NCBI GenBank assembly: GCA_019636445.1
Contig: JAHBXO010000011.1
Location: 103,997-152,042, forward strand
DNA length: 48,046 bases
Direction of reading: 5' to 3'
Source of the DNA: Gemmataceae bacterium
GTDB taxonomy: Bacteria > Planctomycetota > Planctomycetia > Gemmatales > Gemmataceae
This document shows, one piece after another, positions 1-8,274 of this stretch (within the stretch, counting starts at the first letter, position 1; every line of letters starts with the position of its first letter). The notes beneath the pieces were generated by a model. That model worked only from the letters and a program-made list of their open reading frames with translations, was not told the DNA's origin and made no database searches. A program made the translations under genes and the position numbers.

Positions 1-45
1 ATGGCTCGCATCGTGTTCTCCGGGATCGGTTCCCTGAAGAACACT

Positions 46-1485
46 TTACGCGACGATTTCTTTCACGACATTCCCCTTCACGTCGGTGAGGCGGAAATCC
101 CGGCCGGCGTGGCGGTAGGTCAGCTTTTCGTGGTCCAGCCCCAACAGGTGGAGCATCGTCGCGTGCCAGTCGTGGATGTGGACCTTGCCGTCGACGGCCT
201 CGTGGCCGTAGTCGTCGGTGCGGCCGTGGACGTGCCCGCCCTTCACGCCGCCGCCGGCCATCCACATGGTGTAGCCCTTGGCGTTGTGGTCCCGGCCGTC
301 GGTGCCCTGCGCGTACGGCGTGCGGCCGAACTCGCCGCCCCAGACGACGAGTGTGTCCTTGAGCAGCCCGCGCTGGTCGAGGTCCTGGAGCAGCCCCGCG
401 ATCGGCTTGTCGACCGATTCGCAGTTGTTCGCGAGGTCTTCCTTGAGGTTCCGGTGCTGGTCCCAGCCGCCCTTGGTGATCTCGACGAAGCGCACGCCGG
501 CCTCGACCAGCCGCCGGGCCATCAGGCACTGCCGGCCGAAACCGTCGGTTCCGCCACCGCGCCGTCCGCCGAGGGCACCGCCGCCGAATCGTCCGCCGTC
601 GCCGCCGCCGGTGATGCCATAGGACTCGAGCGTCTTCTTCGATTCTCCGCTCACGTCGAGCGTCTTCGGCAGTTCGGCCTGCATTCGGAAGGCGAGTTCG
701 TAGCTCTCGATCAGCCCGTCGACGGCCGGGTTCTCGCCGGATTTCGCGAGGGCGTTCTTGTTGAGTGATTGGACGAAGTCCAACTGCTCGCGCTGGTCCT
801 TCGTCGATTGCCGGGGGTTCTTGATGTTGCTGACGCCGGCGCTTCCGCCACCATAGGCTCCGCCGAACCCGCCGCCGCCGATCTTCGTGCCCTGATAGAT
901 GGCCGGGAGGAAGTTGCTGCCGTAGTTCGCCGGTCCGCCGTTGTTGTTCGGCGGGGAGATCGTCACGAAGCCGGGGAGGTTTTCGTTCGCGGTGCCGAGG
1001 CCGTAGAGCACCCACGAGCCGAGGCTCGGGCGCGGGAACTGGAACAGGCCGCAATGCATCTGGAGGAACGCCTGCGGGTGGTTCGGAATGTCGGTGTACA
1101 TGCCGTTGAGCAGGCAGAGCTTGTCGACGTGCTTCGCGACTTCGGGGAAGAGTTCGCTGATGGCGAGGCCGGACTGGCCGTGCTTCGTGAACTTCCAGGG
1201 CGAGCCGAGGAGCTTGCCGCCAAAGAGGCGCCCGCGTCCGCCGCCACTGTAGCTCTTGCCGTCGTCTGCGGTGAGCTTGGGCTTGTGGTCGAAGGTGTCG
1301 ACGTGGCTGGGCGCGCCTTCCATGCAGAGGAAGATGACACGCTTCGCCTTGGGTGCGAAGTGTGGCGTCTTCGGCGCGAGTGGGTTGGCCGCATCCCGCG
1401 CCGCCGCCTGATGGGCCAGCGCGGAGAAGGCGAGGAACCCGAAACCGGAACTGGTGGATTGAAGTAGGTGACGCCGCGAGATCAT
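46..1485 (-). CDS. DUF1501 family protein, Tat-exported
   Basis: This is a 479-residue member of the DUF1501 family, which is abundant in planctomycetes and has an alkaline-phosphatase/sulfatase-like fold; its substrate is unknown. The N-terminus carries a twin-arginine signal (SRRHLLQ, residues 3-9, then a hydrophobic stretch to about 29), so it should be exported folded. Typical family segments are visible: CMEGAPSHVDTFD, GGWDQH, GGEFGRTP and GRDHN near the C-terminal half. The start is supported by a GGGAGA ribosome-binding site at 1491-1496, five bases before the ATG. It lies 112 bp downstream of a PSD1 gene on the same strand. PSD1-DUF1501 pairs are common in planctomycetes and are thought to work together in envelope or polysaccharide metabolism, but that is unproven. 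Glycine-rich low-complexity segments (GGGGFGGAYGGGS, GGRFGGGALGGRRGGG) look like inserts. Confidence 0.93.
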   Translation of the reverse strand: MISRRHLLQSTSSGFGFLAFSALAHQAAARDAANPLAPKTPHFAPKAKRVIFLCMEGAPSHVDTFDHKPKLTADDGKSYSGGGRGRLFGGKLLGSPWKFTKHGQSGLAISELFPEVAKHVDKLCLLNGMYTDIPNHPQAFLQMHCGLFQFPRPSLGSWVLYGLGTANENLPGFVTISPPNNNGGPANYGSNFLPAIYQGTKIGGGGFGGAYGGGSAGVSNIKNPRQSTKDQREQLDFVQSLNKNALAKSGENPAVDGLIESYELAFRMQAELPKTLDVSGESKKTLESYGITGGGDGGRFGGGALGGRRGGGTDGFGRQCLMARRLVEAGVRFVEITKGGWDQHRNLKEDLANNCESVDKPIAGLLQDLDQRGLLKDTLVVWGGEFGRTPYAQGTDGRDHNAKGYTMWMAGGGVKGGHVHGRTDDYGHEAVDGKVHIHDWHATMLHLLGLDHEKLTYRHAGRDFRLTDVKGNVVKEIVA

Positions 1486-1490
1486 GATTC

Positions 1491-1496
1491 TCTCCC
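1491..1496 (-). promoter_or_regulatory. ribosome-binding site of the DUF1501 gene
   Basis: On the minus strand GGGAGA precedes the ATG at 1485 by five bases. It fixes the start codon. Most other genes in the window lack such a clear Shine-Dalgarno sequence. Confidence 0.6.
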
Positions 1497-1503
1497 GAAT
1501 TCA

Positions 1504-1588
1504 GCCACAGATCAACACGGATGAAAACAGATCAAACCTAGAAATCCTGTTTTCGGATTGATCCGTCTTATCCGTGTTCATCTGTGGC
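1504..1588. repeat. intergenic inverted repeat, CACAGAT/ACACGGAT type
   Basis: Two 19-base arms (1504-1522 and 1570-1588) are reverse complements with one mismatch: GCCACAGATCAACACGGAT and ATCCGTGTTCATCTGTGGC. The 47-base interior is richer in A and T than the genes around it. The element sits between the PSD1 and DUF1501 genes, which are transcribed in the same direction, so the transcript would carry a long hairpin there. From general knowledge, similar CACAGAT..ACACGGAT repeats recur between genes in planctomycetes and some other phyla. Its role (RNA processing, attenuation or a mobile relic) is unknown. Confidence 0.7.
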
Positions 1589-1597
1589 CATTGATTC

Positions 1598-4102
1598 TTA
1601 GTTTCGCATCAGGAATTCCGCACTGCCGAAGAGCGCCTGGCTGAACGCCGTCCAGGTCTCGCGGCGGCCGTGCTTCGCGCCGTACTTGCGCACGAACTCC
1701 TCGGCCTTCTCCTGCTCCTTCGCCGTCGGCGTGCGGCCATAGACGATCCGGTACGCTTCCCGCACCCGCTGGCTGTCGCTGCCGAGCTTCGCCACGAGCT
1801 TCGACCCCACGGCTTCCGCTTGGCGGATCACGAACGGGTTGTTCATCAGGAACAGCGCCTGCGAGGGCACCGTCGTGTTTGTCCGGTCGCCGACGATCAG
1901 GTTCGGGTCGGCGGCGTCGAAGAGGGCGAGCGATTCCGGCGGGTTGTCGCGGATCTGCGTGAGGTAGACGGACCGGTGCGATTCATCGGCCGGCGGTCCG
2001 CCAAAGAGTTGGCGGCCGCGCGGGACGGCGTAGCCTTCGCCGTTCGCGTGCGCCGACGATCCCTTGGCCGGGGACCGGTCGAGGGCGCCGCTGACGGCGA
2101 GCAGCGAATCGCGGATCACTTCCGCGTCCAGCCGGCCCGGCGTCATCCGCCAAAGCAGCGCGTTGTCGGGGTCCTTCTCGTGCAGTTTCGCGTCAAAGCT
2201 TGTGGAAAGCTTGTAGGCGCCGGTCGAGACGAGTTGTTTGACGAGGGTCTTCGTGCTCCAGCCGTCGGCCATGAAGCGCGTCGCGAGATGATCGAGCAGG
2301 GCTTGGTTGCTCGGCGCCGTGCCCGTGGTGCCGAAGTTATCCGGCGTCGCCACGATGCCGCGGCCGAACAGGTGCAGCCAGACGCGGTTGACGTAGACGC
2401 GCGCCGTCAGCGGATTGTCCTTCGAGGCGACCCAGTTGGCGAGTTCGAGCCGCCCGCTGCCGCCGCGGATCGTCGGCTGGCGATCGGTCATCACCTGCGG
2501 GAATCCACGCGAGACAACTTCGCCGGGCTTGTCCGGCTCACCGCGCTGGTAGACGGGGCTGTTCATCGTGCGGAACCGGTCACGCGTGCCCATCGCGAGG
2601 CGTTTCGGCGTGCCGTCCTTCTCGTACTGGTTGATGCGGGATTCGAGCATCGGAATCTGGACGCGGAGACGGACGCCGTTGCCGGAGAGGAACGAATCCT
2701 GAATGGACTTCTTTTGGAGATCGGCAAGTTCCTGTTTCAGGTCGGCGACCTGCTTCTCCAGTCTCGCGAGTTCGGAACTGGAGAGCGGCTTGAGGCCGTC
2801 GTCGGTGCCGTCGTTCGGCAGGGTGATGAGCGCGGAGGGATGCTGGCCCTGCACGGCGCGGATGGTGCCGTAGCAGGTCTCGGTGCTGCGGAAGATGCCG
2901 GCGAGGGCGTAGTAGTCCTTCATCGGGATCGGGTCGAACTTGTGGTCGTGGCAGCGGGCGCACGCGGCGGTGATGCCGAGGAACGCCTGGCTGAACGCGT
3001 CGATCTGCTCGTCGACGAGGTCCAGTTCGAACTGTAGCCGGCTGCGCTCGTTCACGTTCTTCGTGCCGATGGCGAGGAACCCGGTGGCGACGATGTTCTC
3101 GGCCTTGTCCTTGTCGTCCTTGGCGGGAAGCAGGTCGCCGGCAAGTTGCTCCTTCACGAACTGGTCGAACGGCTTGTCGGCGTTGAAGGCGGCGATGACG
3201 TAGTCGCGATACCGCCAGGCGTGGGGGAAGTTGAAGTTGACCGCCTTGCCGGTGGACTCGCCGTAGCGGGCGACATCCAGCCAGTGCCGTCCCCAGCGCT
3301 CGCCGAAGTGCGGCGACGCGAGCAGCTTGTCCACGACCTTGGAATAGGCGTCCGGCGACTTGTCGTTCACGAACGCGTCGACTTCGTCGGCCGTCGGCGG
3401 CAGGCCGATGAGGTCGAGGTACAGCCGCCGGACCAGCGTGACCGGGTCTGCGGGGGCGACCGTCGAAAGCCCTTTGGCCTTTCGGGCTTCGGCCAGGAAG
3501 TCATCGACGGACTTCTTCGCGTCGGTCGCCTTCGGCTTCTGGAACGCCCAGAACTGCTTCCCCTTCTCGATGTCGATCTCGTGCTTCACGGCCGCCTTGG
3601 CCGCACCGTCGCGCGGGTCCGGGGCGCCCATCGTGATCCAGGTCTTGAAGTCCTCGATGACGGAATCCGGCAGCTTCTTCTTCGGCGGCATCATCCGGTC
3701 GTCGTCCTTGGTCGTCATCACGTCGATGAGCAGGCTCTTGGCCGGATTGCCGGGGACAATGGCGGGTCCGGTGTCGCCGCCGGCGCGCAGGCCGTCGCGC
3801 GTGTCCAGCGTCAGGTTCGCGCGAATCTTCTCGCTGTCGGTCGCGTGGCATTTCTGGCACTGCTCGACCAGTACCGGCCGGATCTTCGCCTCGAAGAACT
3901 TCACTTGCTCGGCCGTCGGCTTGTCGTTGAAGTCCTTCGCGGCCACCGGCTCGGCCTTCGGCGGGGCCTTGCGGAACAGCGGCGGTAGCCCCTTCGGTGG
4001 TCCTTTGAACGGGTTCTTCTTCCCCGGCTCCTGAGCCCCGAGGAACGGGATCGCGACGAGAATTGCGGACAGTGTGGCGAAGGAAAGAACGCGCGAACGC
4101 AT
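1598..4102 (-). CDS. PSD1 domain protein (cytochrome C-like, DUF1549, DUF1553)
   Basis: This 834-residue secreted protein has the planctomycete PSD1 architecture. Residues 1-23 form a signal peptide (MRSRVLSFATLSAILVAI...). A cytochrome c-like domain follows with the haem motif CQKCH at 82-86 and the family segment MMPPKKKLP. DUF1549 comes next, with a second CxxCH (CARCHDHKFDP, near residue 382). DUF1553 fills the C-terminal third (segments such as NPLTARVYVNRVWLHLFGRGIV and PSQALFLMNNPFV). I chose the ATG at 4102 because it begins the signal peptide; the frame stays open to an ATG at 4246, but those 48 residues have no signal-like character. It is first in a pair with the DUF1501 gene. Family members are thought to be haem-binding envelope proteins linked to breakdown of complex carbon; the exact reaction is unknown. 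Confidence 0.9.
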   Translation of the reverse strand: MRSRVLSFATLSAILVAIPFLGAQEPGKKNPFKGPPKGLPPLFRKAPPKAEPVAAKDFNDKPTAEQVKFFEAKIRPVLVEQCQKCHATDSEKIRANLTLDTRDGLRAGGDTGPAIVPGNPAKSLLIDVMTTKDDDRMMPPKKKLPDSVIEDFKTWITMGAPDPRDGAAKAAVKHEIDIEKGKQFWAFQKPKATDAKKSVDDFLAEARKAKGLSTVAPADPVTLVRRLYLDLIGLPPTADEVDAFVNDKSPDAYSKVVDKLLASPHFGERWGRHWLDVARYGESTGKAVNFNFPHAWRYRDYVIAAFNADKPFDQFVKEQLAGDLLPAKDDKDKAENIVATGFLAIGTKNVNERSRLQFELDLVDEQIDAFSQAFLGITAACARCHDHKFDPIPMKDYYALAGIFRSTETCYGTIRAVQGQHPSALITLPNDGTDDGLKPLSSSELARLEKQVADLKQELADLQKKSIQDSFLSGNGVRLRVQIPMLESRINQYEKDGTPKRLAMGTRDRFRTMNSPVYQRGEPDKPGEVVSRGFPQVMTDRQPTIRGGSGRLELANWVASKDNPLTARVYVNRVWLHLFGRGIVATPDNFGTTGTAPSNQALLDHLATRFMADGWSTKTLVKQLVSTGAYKLSTSFDAKLHEKDPDNALLWRMTPGRLDAEVIRDSLLAVSGALDRSPAKGSSAHANGEGYAVPRGRQLFGGPPADESHRSVYLTQIRDNPPESLALFDAADPNLIVGDRTNTTVPSQALFLMNNPFVIRQAEAVGSKLVAKLGSDSQRVREAYRIVYGRTPTAKEQEKAEEFVRKYGAKHGRRETWTAFSQALFGSAEFLMRN

Positions 4103-4248
4103 GGCGATCACCCGGACGTGTGCGAAACCGATACGACTATAAACGCGGACCGGCCGAAATATTACCGCGCCGAATCGGATTTCGCCTTCATTCGTAACAT
4201 AAGCCGTGTTTCGTGCATGAAAATCGGGTGAGTCCCGATCAACCACTC

Positions 4249-4326
4249 GACTTCCGAAGTCCGGCTTCGACTTCGGAAGTCGATCGCGCCGTGGACTTCC
4301 GAAGTCGAAGCCGGACTTCGGAAGTC
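4249..4326. repeat. perfect 33-bp inverted repeat, each arm itself palindromic
   Basis: Arm 1 (4249-4281) and arm 2 (4294-4326) are exact reverse complements of 33 bases, separated by 12 bases. Each arm is itself built from the 13-mer GACTTCCGAAGTC and its near twin GACTTCGGAAGTC around a CCGGCTTC (or GAAGCCG) core, so hairpins can form within and between arms. It lies in the spacer between the divergent PSD1 and aldo/keto reductase genes, just upstream of the latter. A single arm with one base change recurs at 30420-30452. This is a dispersed extragenic palindrome (REP-like) family; its function is unknown. Confidence 0.85.
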
Positions 4327-4356
4327 TTGTTTCGCTTCACTCTACTCGGAACCCCC

Positions 4357-5319
4357 ATGCAAACCCGACGCCTCGGAAACAGCGACCTAAATATCACCCC
4401 CATCGGTTTCGGCGCCTGGGCCATCGGCGGGGGCGGCTGGGCCTTCGGCTGGGGCGCCCAGGACGAGGCCGACTCCATCGCCACTATCCACGAAGCGCTC
4501 GACCTCGGCATCAACTGGATCGACACCGCCGCCGTCTACGGCCTTGGCAAATCGGAGGAGGTCGTCGCCAAGGCGCTCGAGGGGGTGAAGAATCGGCCGT
4601 ACGTCTTCACGAAATGCGGCCGGGTCTGGGACGAGACGCGCACGATCGGGAAGTGCCTCAAGGCCGCGTCGATCCGCAAGGAATGCGAGGCGAGCCTCAA
4701 GCGGCTGAAGCTCGACGTGATCGACCTGTATCAAGTTCACTGGCCGGAGCCGGACGAGGACGTGGAAGAAGGCTGGGCCGAGGTCGCGAAGCTGAAGGCC
4801 GAGGGAAAGGTCCGCTGGATCGGCGTGTCGAACTTCAACGTGAGCCAGATGAAGCGTGCAGGGGCGATCGCGCCGATCACGTCGCTGCAGCCGCCGTACT
4901 CGATGCTCCGCCGCGAGATCGAGGCCGAGATCCTACCTCATTGCCTGAGGGAGAACATCGGCACCATTGTCTACTCGCCGATGCAGTCGGGCCTGCTGAC
5001 GGGCACCTGGACGCGGGAGCGGATCGCGGCGCTGCCGTCGGACGACTGGCGGAAGGAAAAGAACAAGTGGTTCCAGGAGCCGCAGCTGACCAAGAACCTG
5101 GCGCTCGTGGAACTGTTGAAGGAGATCGGCCGGCCGCACGGCAAGACGCCAGGCGTGGTGGCGATTGCATGGACATTGCGGCAGCCGGCGGTCACGGCGG
5201 CGATCGTCGGCGCGCGGCGGACGGGACAGTTGAAGGAACTGCTCGGCGCGGCCGAGTGGCGGCTGACGGCGGGCGAGGAACGCCGGATCGCGGAGTTCCT
5301 CGCCGCGAACGGCATCTAA
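4357..5319 (+). CDS. aldo/keto reductase
   Basis: The 320-residue product is a full-length NADP(H)-dependent aldo/keto reductase, a cytosolic TIM-barrel enzyme reducing carbonyl compounds. The catalytic tetrad is visible as D56 (WIDTAAVYG), Y61, K86 (FTKCG) and H128 (YQVHWP). The start MQTRRLGNSDLNITPIGFG is typical of the family; the frame is open upstream, but that stretch runs through the inverted repeat at 4249-4326 and is not coding. The substrate cannot be told. The gene is divergent from the PSD1 gene and its stop codon overlaps the stop of the convergent NYN gene by four bases. No clear Shine-Dalgarno sequence is seen. Confidence 0.92.
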   Translation: MQTRRLGNSDLNITPIGFGAWAIGGGGWAFGWGAQDEADSIATIHEALDLGINWIDTAAVYGLGKSEEVVAKALEGVKNRPYVFTKCGRVWDETRTIGKCLKAASIRKECEASLKRLKLDVIDLYQVHWPEPDEDVEEGWAEVAKLKAEGKVRWIGVSNFNVSQMKRAGAIAPITSLQPPYSMLRREIEAEILPHCLRENIGTIVYSPMQSGLLTGTWTRERIAALPSDDWRKEKNKWFQEPQLTKNLALVELLKEIGRPHGKTPGVVAIAWTLRQPAVTAAIVGARRTGQLKELLGAAEWRLTAGEERRIAEFLAANGI

Positions 5320-6482
5320 TCCAAGTCCAAACCCGCTCCGAAACCATCGCCTTCAACGCGCCGCGCCGGCGGCGGCTTCGGGGCCTGACGGGGCGGCTCG
5401 GCGCGACGGGGCGGCGGCGGAGCCTTCTCGACCGGAACCGGAACCGGCAACGGCGGCGGAGCTTTCACGGATTCGACGGGCAGCGGCGGGGGCAGATCGC
5501 CGGGCGGGGCGGCCAATCGCGGACGATACGTTGGCACGTCCGGGATGGCCTCGTCATCATCCGCCTCAACCGGCCGAGGCTTCTCGGCTCGCTCCCGCCG
5601 AACCTCTCCCCGACCTTCTCCGCGACCCCGGCCACCCCGCGAACCGCGACTGCGGCCCGATCGCGGTTCTTCCCGCCCATTCGCCTCCCGCGGCTTCCGT
5701 TCCGGCGACTTCGGTTCGTTCCCGAACCGCGTCACCACGTATGTCCCGCTGCTCTTGCTCTTCTCGATCTCCAGCAACCCCTGCTTCTGGGCGTCCTCCA
5801 GCAACTCGCTGAAGGTCTCGTACCCGTAGTAGCCTTCGTTGAACGACGGGCGCTTGCGCTTCATCGTGTCCTTGACCATGGACGAATAGATCACTTCCTT
5901 GTTTTCCCGGCGCAGGGCCAGCAGCGAATCGAGCAGGAGGGCGAACATCTTCCGCTTCTGCTCCGGCACCGAATCGGCGACCGCCGGCACGACCGCCGGC
6001 GCCGGCTTCGCCAGGTCCTCGTAGTAGATGAACTCGTCGCAGTTGTCCCGCAGCAGGTTCGACGTCGCGTTCGCCAGCCCCAGTCCGATGACGTGCTTGC
6101 CCAGTTCCTTCAGCTTCGACACGAGCGGCGAGAAGTCCGAATCGCCCGACACGATGCAGAAGGTGTCGATGTGGTCCTTCGAATAGGCGAGGTCGATGGC
6201 GTCCACGACGAGGCGGATGTCGGCGGAGTTCTTGCCCGTGGCGGACCGCTTGGGGATTTCGATCAGCTCGATCGCCGATTCGTGCAGTGGGCCGGTGTAC
6301 TGGCCGAACCGGCTCCAGTCGCAGTAGGCGCGCTTGACGACGATCTTCCCCTTTTCGACGAGCCGTTCGAGGACGCGACTGATCTCGAACCGGTCGCGCC
6401 GGCCGTTGAAGCCCATCGCGAGGTTCTCGAAGTCAATGAACACGGCGAGGGCGTGTTCGGAGTCGGCGGGAGACGCTTTCAT
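5316..6482 (-). CDS. NYN (PIN-like) nuclease with LOTUS-like domain and RGG tail
   Basis: This 388-residue protein appears to be an RNA-processing factor. Residues 10-157 are a NYN domain of the LabA/DUF88 type; the acidic metal-binding residues are present (D17 in FIDFEN, D88 in KNSADIR, D114 and D116 in SGDSDFSPL), so nuclease activity is plausible. Residues 175-253 resemble the OST-HTH/LOTUS RNA-binding domain that often follows NYN (FNEGYYGYETFSELLEDA). Residues 270-300 are rich in Arg and Gly, like an RGG box, and residues 322-375 are rich in proline. The ATG at 6482 was chosen because the NYN domain starts right after it. The RNA target is unknown. The 135-bp divergent spacer to the SDR gene has only a weak -10-like CATAAT (6514-6519) on this strand. 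Confidence 0.88.
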   Translation of the reverse strand: MKASPADSEHALAVFIDFENLAMGFNGRRDRFEISRVLERLVEKGKIVVKRAYCDWSRFGQYTGPLHESAIELIEIPKRSATGKNSADIRLVVDAIDLAYSKDHIDTFCIVSGDSDFSPLVSKLKELGKHVIGLGLANATSNLLRDNCDEFIYYEDLAKPAPAVVPAVADSVPEQKRKMFALLLDSLLALRRENKEVIYSSMVKDTMKRKRPSFNEGYYGYETFSELLEDAQKQGLLEIEKSKSSGTYVVTRFGNEPKSPERKPREANGREEPRSGRSRGSRGGRGRGEGRGEVRRERAEKPRPVEADDDEAIPDVPTYRPRLAAPPGDLPPPLPVESVKAPPPLPVPVPVEKAPPPPRRAEPPRQAPKPPPARRVEGDGFGAGLDLD

Positions 6483-6617
6483 GGGGCGGTCCGTGCGGAA
6501 GGGAGTCCGGGTTATTATGGTGCGTTTCCGCCGAAGGCAATGCCGCACCTTGAAGCGCGGCCCGGCGAAGGTAACACAATCCCCGGAACCATTTGATTTC
6601 TCTCCAGCGAGACACTC

Positions 6618-7373
6618 ATGACGGCGCACTTTCGACTCGACGGGCAGGTGGCGGTGGTGACGGGCGGGGGCCAGGGGATCGGCGAGGCGATCTGCCGCCG
6701 ACTGGCGAGCGCTGGCGCGAAGGTCGGCGTGTTCGACATGTCGGCCGAGAACGCCAACCGCGTCGCGAAGGACATCGGCGGCGTGGCGATGGTCGGCGAC
6801 CTCACGAAGGAGGCGGACCTCGAGCGCGTCTTCGGCGAGATCGTGAAGGCGGCCGGGCCGGTGAGCATCCTCGTGAACAACGCCGGCGTCGCCAGCCGCA
6901 AGGGCCGCGACGTGCCGATCTGGGAGAGCGTGCGCGAGGACTGGGAATACGTGATGAACATCAACGTCACGGGCCTCGTGCTCTGCTGCAAGGCGGTGCT
7001 GCCGGGAATGATCGAGAAGAAGTACGGGCGGATCGTGAACATCGCGAGCATCGCCGGCAAGGAAGGCAACCCGAAGATGGCCCCATACTCGGCCAGCAAG
7101 GCCGCCGTGATCTGCCTGACGAAATCGCTCTCGAAGGAACTCGTCGGCAAAGGCGACATCTGCGCGAACAGCGTCTCGCCGGCGGTGATCCAGACGCCGA
7201 TCCTGGACCAGCTCAATCAGGACCAGATCAACATGATGCTGAGCAAGATCCCGCTCGGCCGCACCGGCAAGCCGGACGAAGTGGCGAACCTCGTGCACTT
7301 CCTGAGCAGCAAGGAGTGCAGCTTCACGACGGGCTTCTGCTTCGACATCAGCGGCGGCCGCGCGACGTATTGA
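6618..7373 (+). CDS. SDR family oxidoreductase
   Basis: The 251-residue product is a classical short-chain dehydrogenase/reductase of the FabG-like branch. The cofactor motif TGGGQGIG is at 15-22, NNAG at 87-90, and the catalytic set N115, S144, Y157 and K161 (YSASK) is complete. FD at 39-40 after the second strand points to NAD(H) rather than NADP(H), though this is a soft rule. The substrate is unknown; a sugar or polyol is possible given the neighbouring Gfo/Idh/MocA gene. It is divergent from the NYN gene, and its stop lies only three bases from the stop of the convergent gene at 7377. Confidence 0.92.
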   Translation: MTAHFRLDGQVAVVTGGGQGIGEAICRRLASAGAKVGVFDMSAENANRVAKDIGGVAMVGDLTKEADLERVFGEIVKAAGPVSILVNNAGVASRKGRDVPIWESVREDWEYVMNINVTGLVLCCKAVLPGMIEKKYGRIVNIASIAGKEGNPKMAPYSASKAAVICLTKSLSKELVGKGDICANSVSPAVIQTPILDQLNQDQINMMLSKIPLGRTGKPDEVANLVHFLSSKECSFTTGFCFDISGGRATY

Positions 7374-7376
7374 TTC

Positions 7377-8270
7377 CTAGATTTTCACCGTTTCAACGGA
7401 GCCGTGATTCGCCCCGCTGCGATTCGCGGCTTCGATGAACGCGACGATCTCGATCATCGTGCTCGCCGCAACGGGGGCCTTCCCGGTCTGGAACATCTCG
7501 ACAATCTTCTTGAGCAGTTCGCGATAGATGACGCCGGTACCGACGGCCGTGGAGAACGAACCCTTCTCGGCGAAGGCGGTGAAGCCGAAGGCGCTGCCGC
7601 CGGCGCGGTTCCCGCGGATCGTGGCCACGCGGCCGTCCTTCCAGGTGCCGGTGGCGACGTCGGCGTCCTTCGTGTGCGAACAGGTGACGCGCTCGCACCC
7701 CGGCCCCATGAGCGTGTACAGGATCTCGACGGCATGAATGCCGTAGTGGAAGAGGCCCGGGTTGCGCTCGTGCGTCGACGCCGGGCCGAAGGTGTAGGCG
7801 CCGAGCACCTTGCCGTGCTTCGCGTCGGCGAGATAATCGACGACTTCCGTCGCATACCGCAGCGAACTCGAGCTGAAGATCGGCAGCTTCTTCTTCTCGG
7901 ACAACTCCACCATCTTCTTCGCGTCCTCGACGGAACACGCGAACGGCTTGTCGACGTAGCACGGGATGCCGGCCTCGAGGAACGGCTTCGCCCGCTCCCA
8001 GTGCACCGAGCCGTCGACGGCTTCGATCAGCATGCCGTCCACCTTGCCGATCATGTCTTCGGGCTTGTCGACCAGCGGCACTTCATATTTCTTCATCTGC
8101 GCGGTGAAGCCCGGAATGCGCTCCGGCGAGAGCTTCGATTCGCCGGGGCAGCCGATCACGACCTTCGCCCCCTCCACCCATTGCGCCTCGGCGATGTCGA
8201 CGTGATTGAGGCGCTTGGTGAACTCGACGGCGTGGGAGGTGTCGAAATCGAGCAGACCGAGGCGAACCAT
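7377..8270 (-). CDS. Gfo/Idh/MocA family oxidoreductase (atypical Rossmann motif)
   Basis: This 297-residue protein belongs to the Gfo/Idh/MocA superfamily of NAD(P)-dependent sugar-type dehydrogenases. The usual EKP motif appears as DKP (CYVDKPFA, about residue 115), followed by a substrate domain with GLFHYGIHAVEILYTLMGPG. The N-terminal strand reads GLLDFDTSHAVEF instead of a GxGxxG loop, so cofactor binding may differ or be lost. It has no signal peptide. The ATG at 8270 is chosen because the fold begins there; it is four bases after the stop of the ABC permease gene on the same strand, so the two may be co-transcribed. Confidence 0.85.
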   Translation of the reverse strand: MVRLGLLDFDTSHAVEFTKRLNHVDIAEAQWVEGAKVVIGCPGESKLSPERIPGFTAQMKKYEVPLVDKPEDMIGKVDGMLIEAVDGSVHWERAKPFLEAGIPCYVDKPFACSVEDAKKMVELSEKKKLPIFSSSSLRYATEVVDYLADAKHGKVLGAYTFGPASTHERNPGLFHYGIHAVEILYTLMGPGCERVTCSHTKDADVATGTWKDGRVATIRGNRAGGSAFGFTAFAEKGSFSTAVGTGVIYRELLKKIVEMFQTGKAPVAASTMIEIVAFIEAANRSGANHGSVETVKI

Positions 8271-8274
8271 GGAT

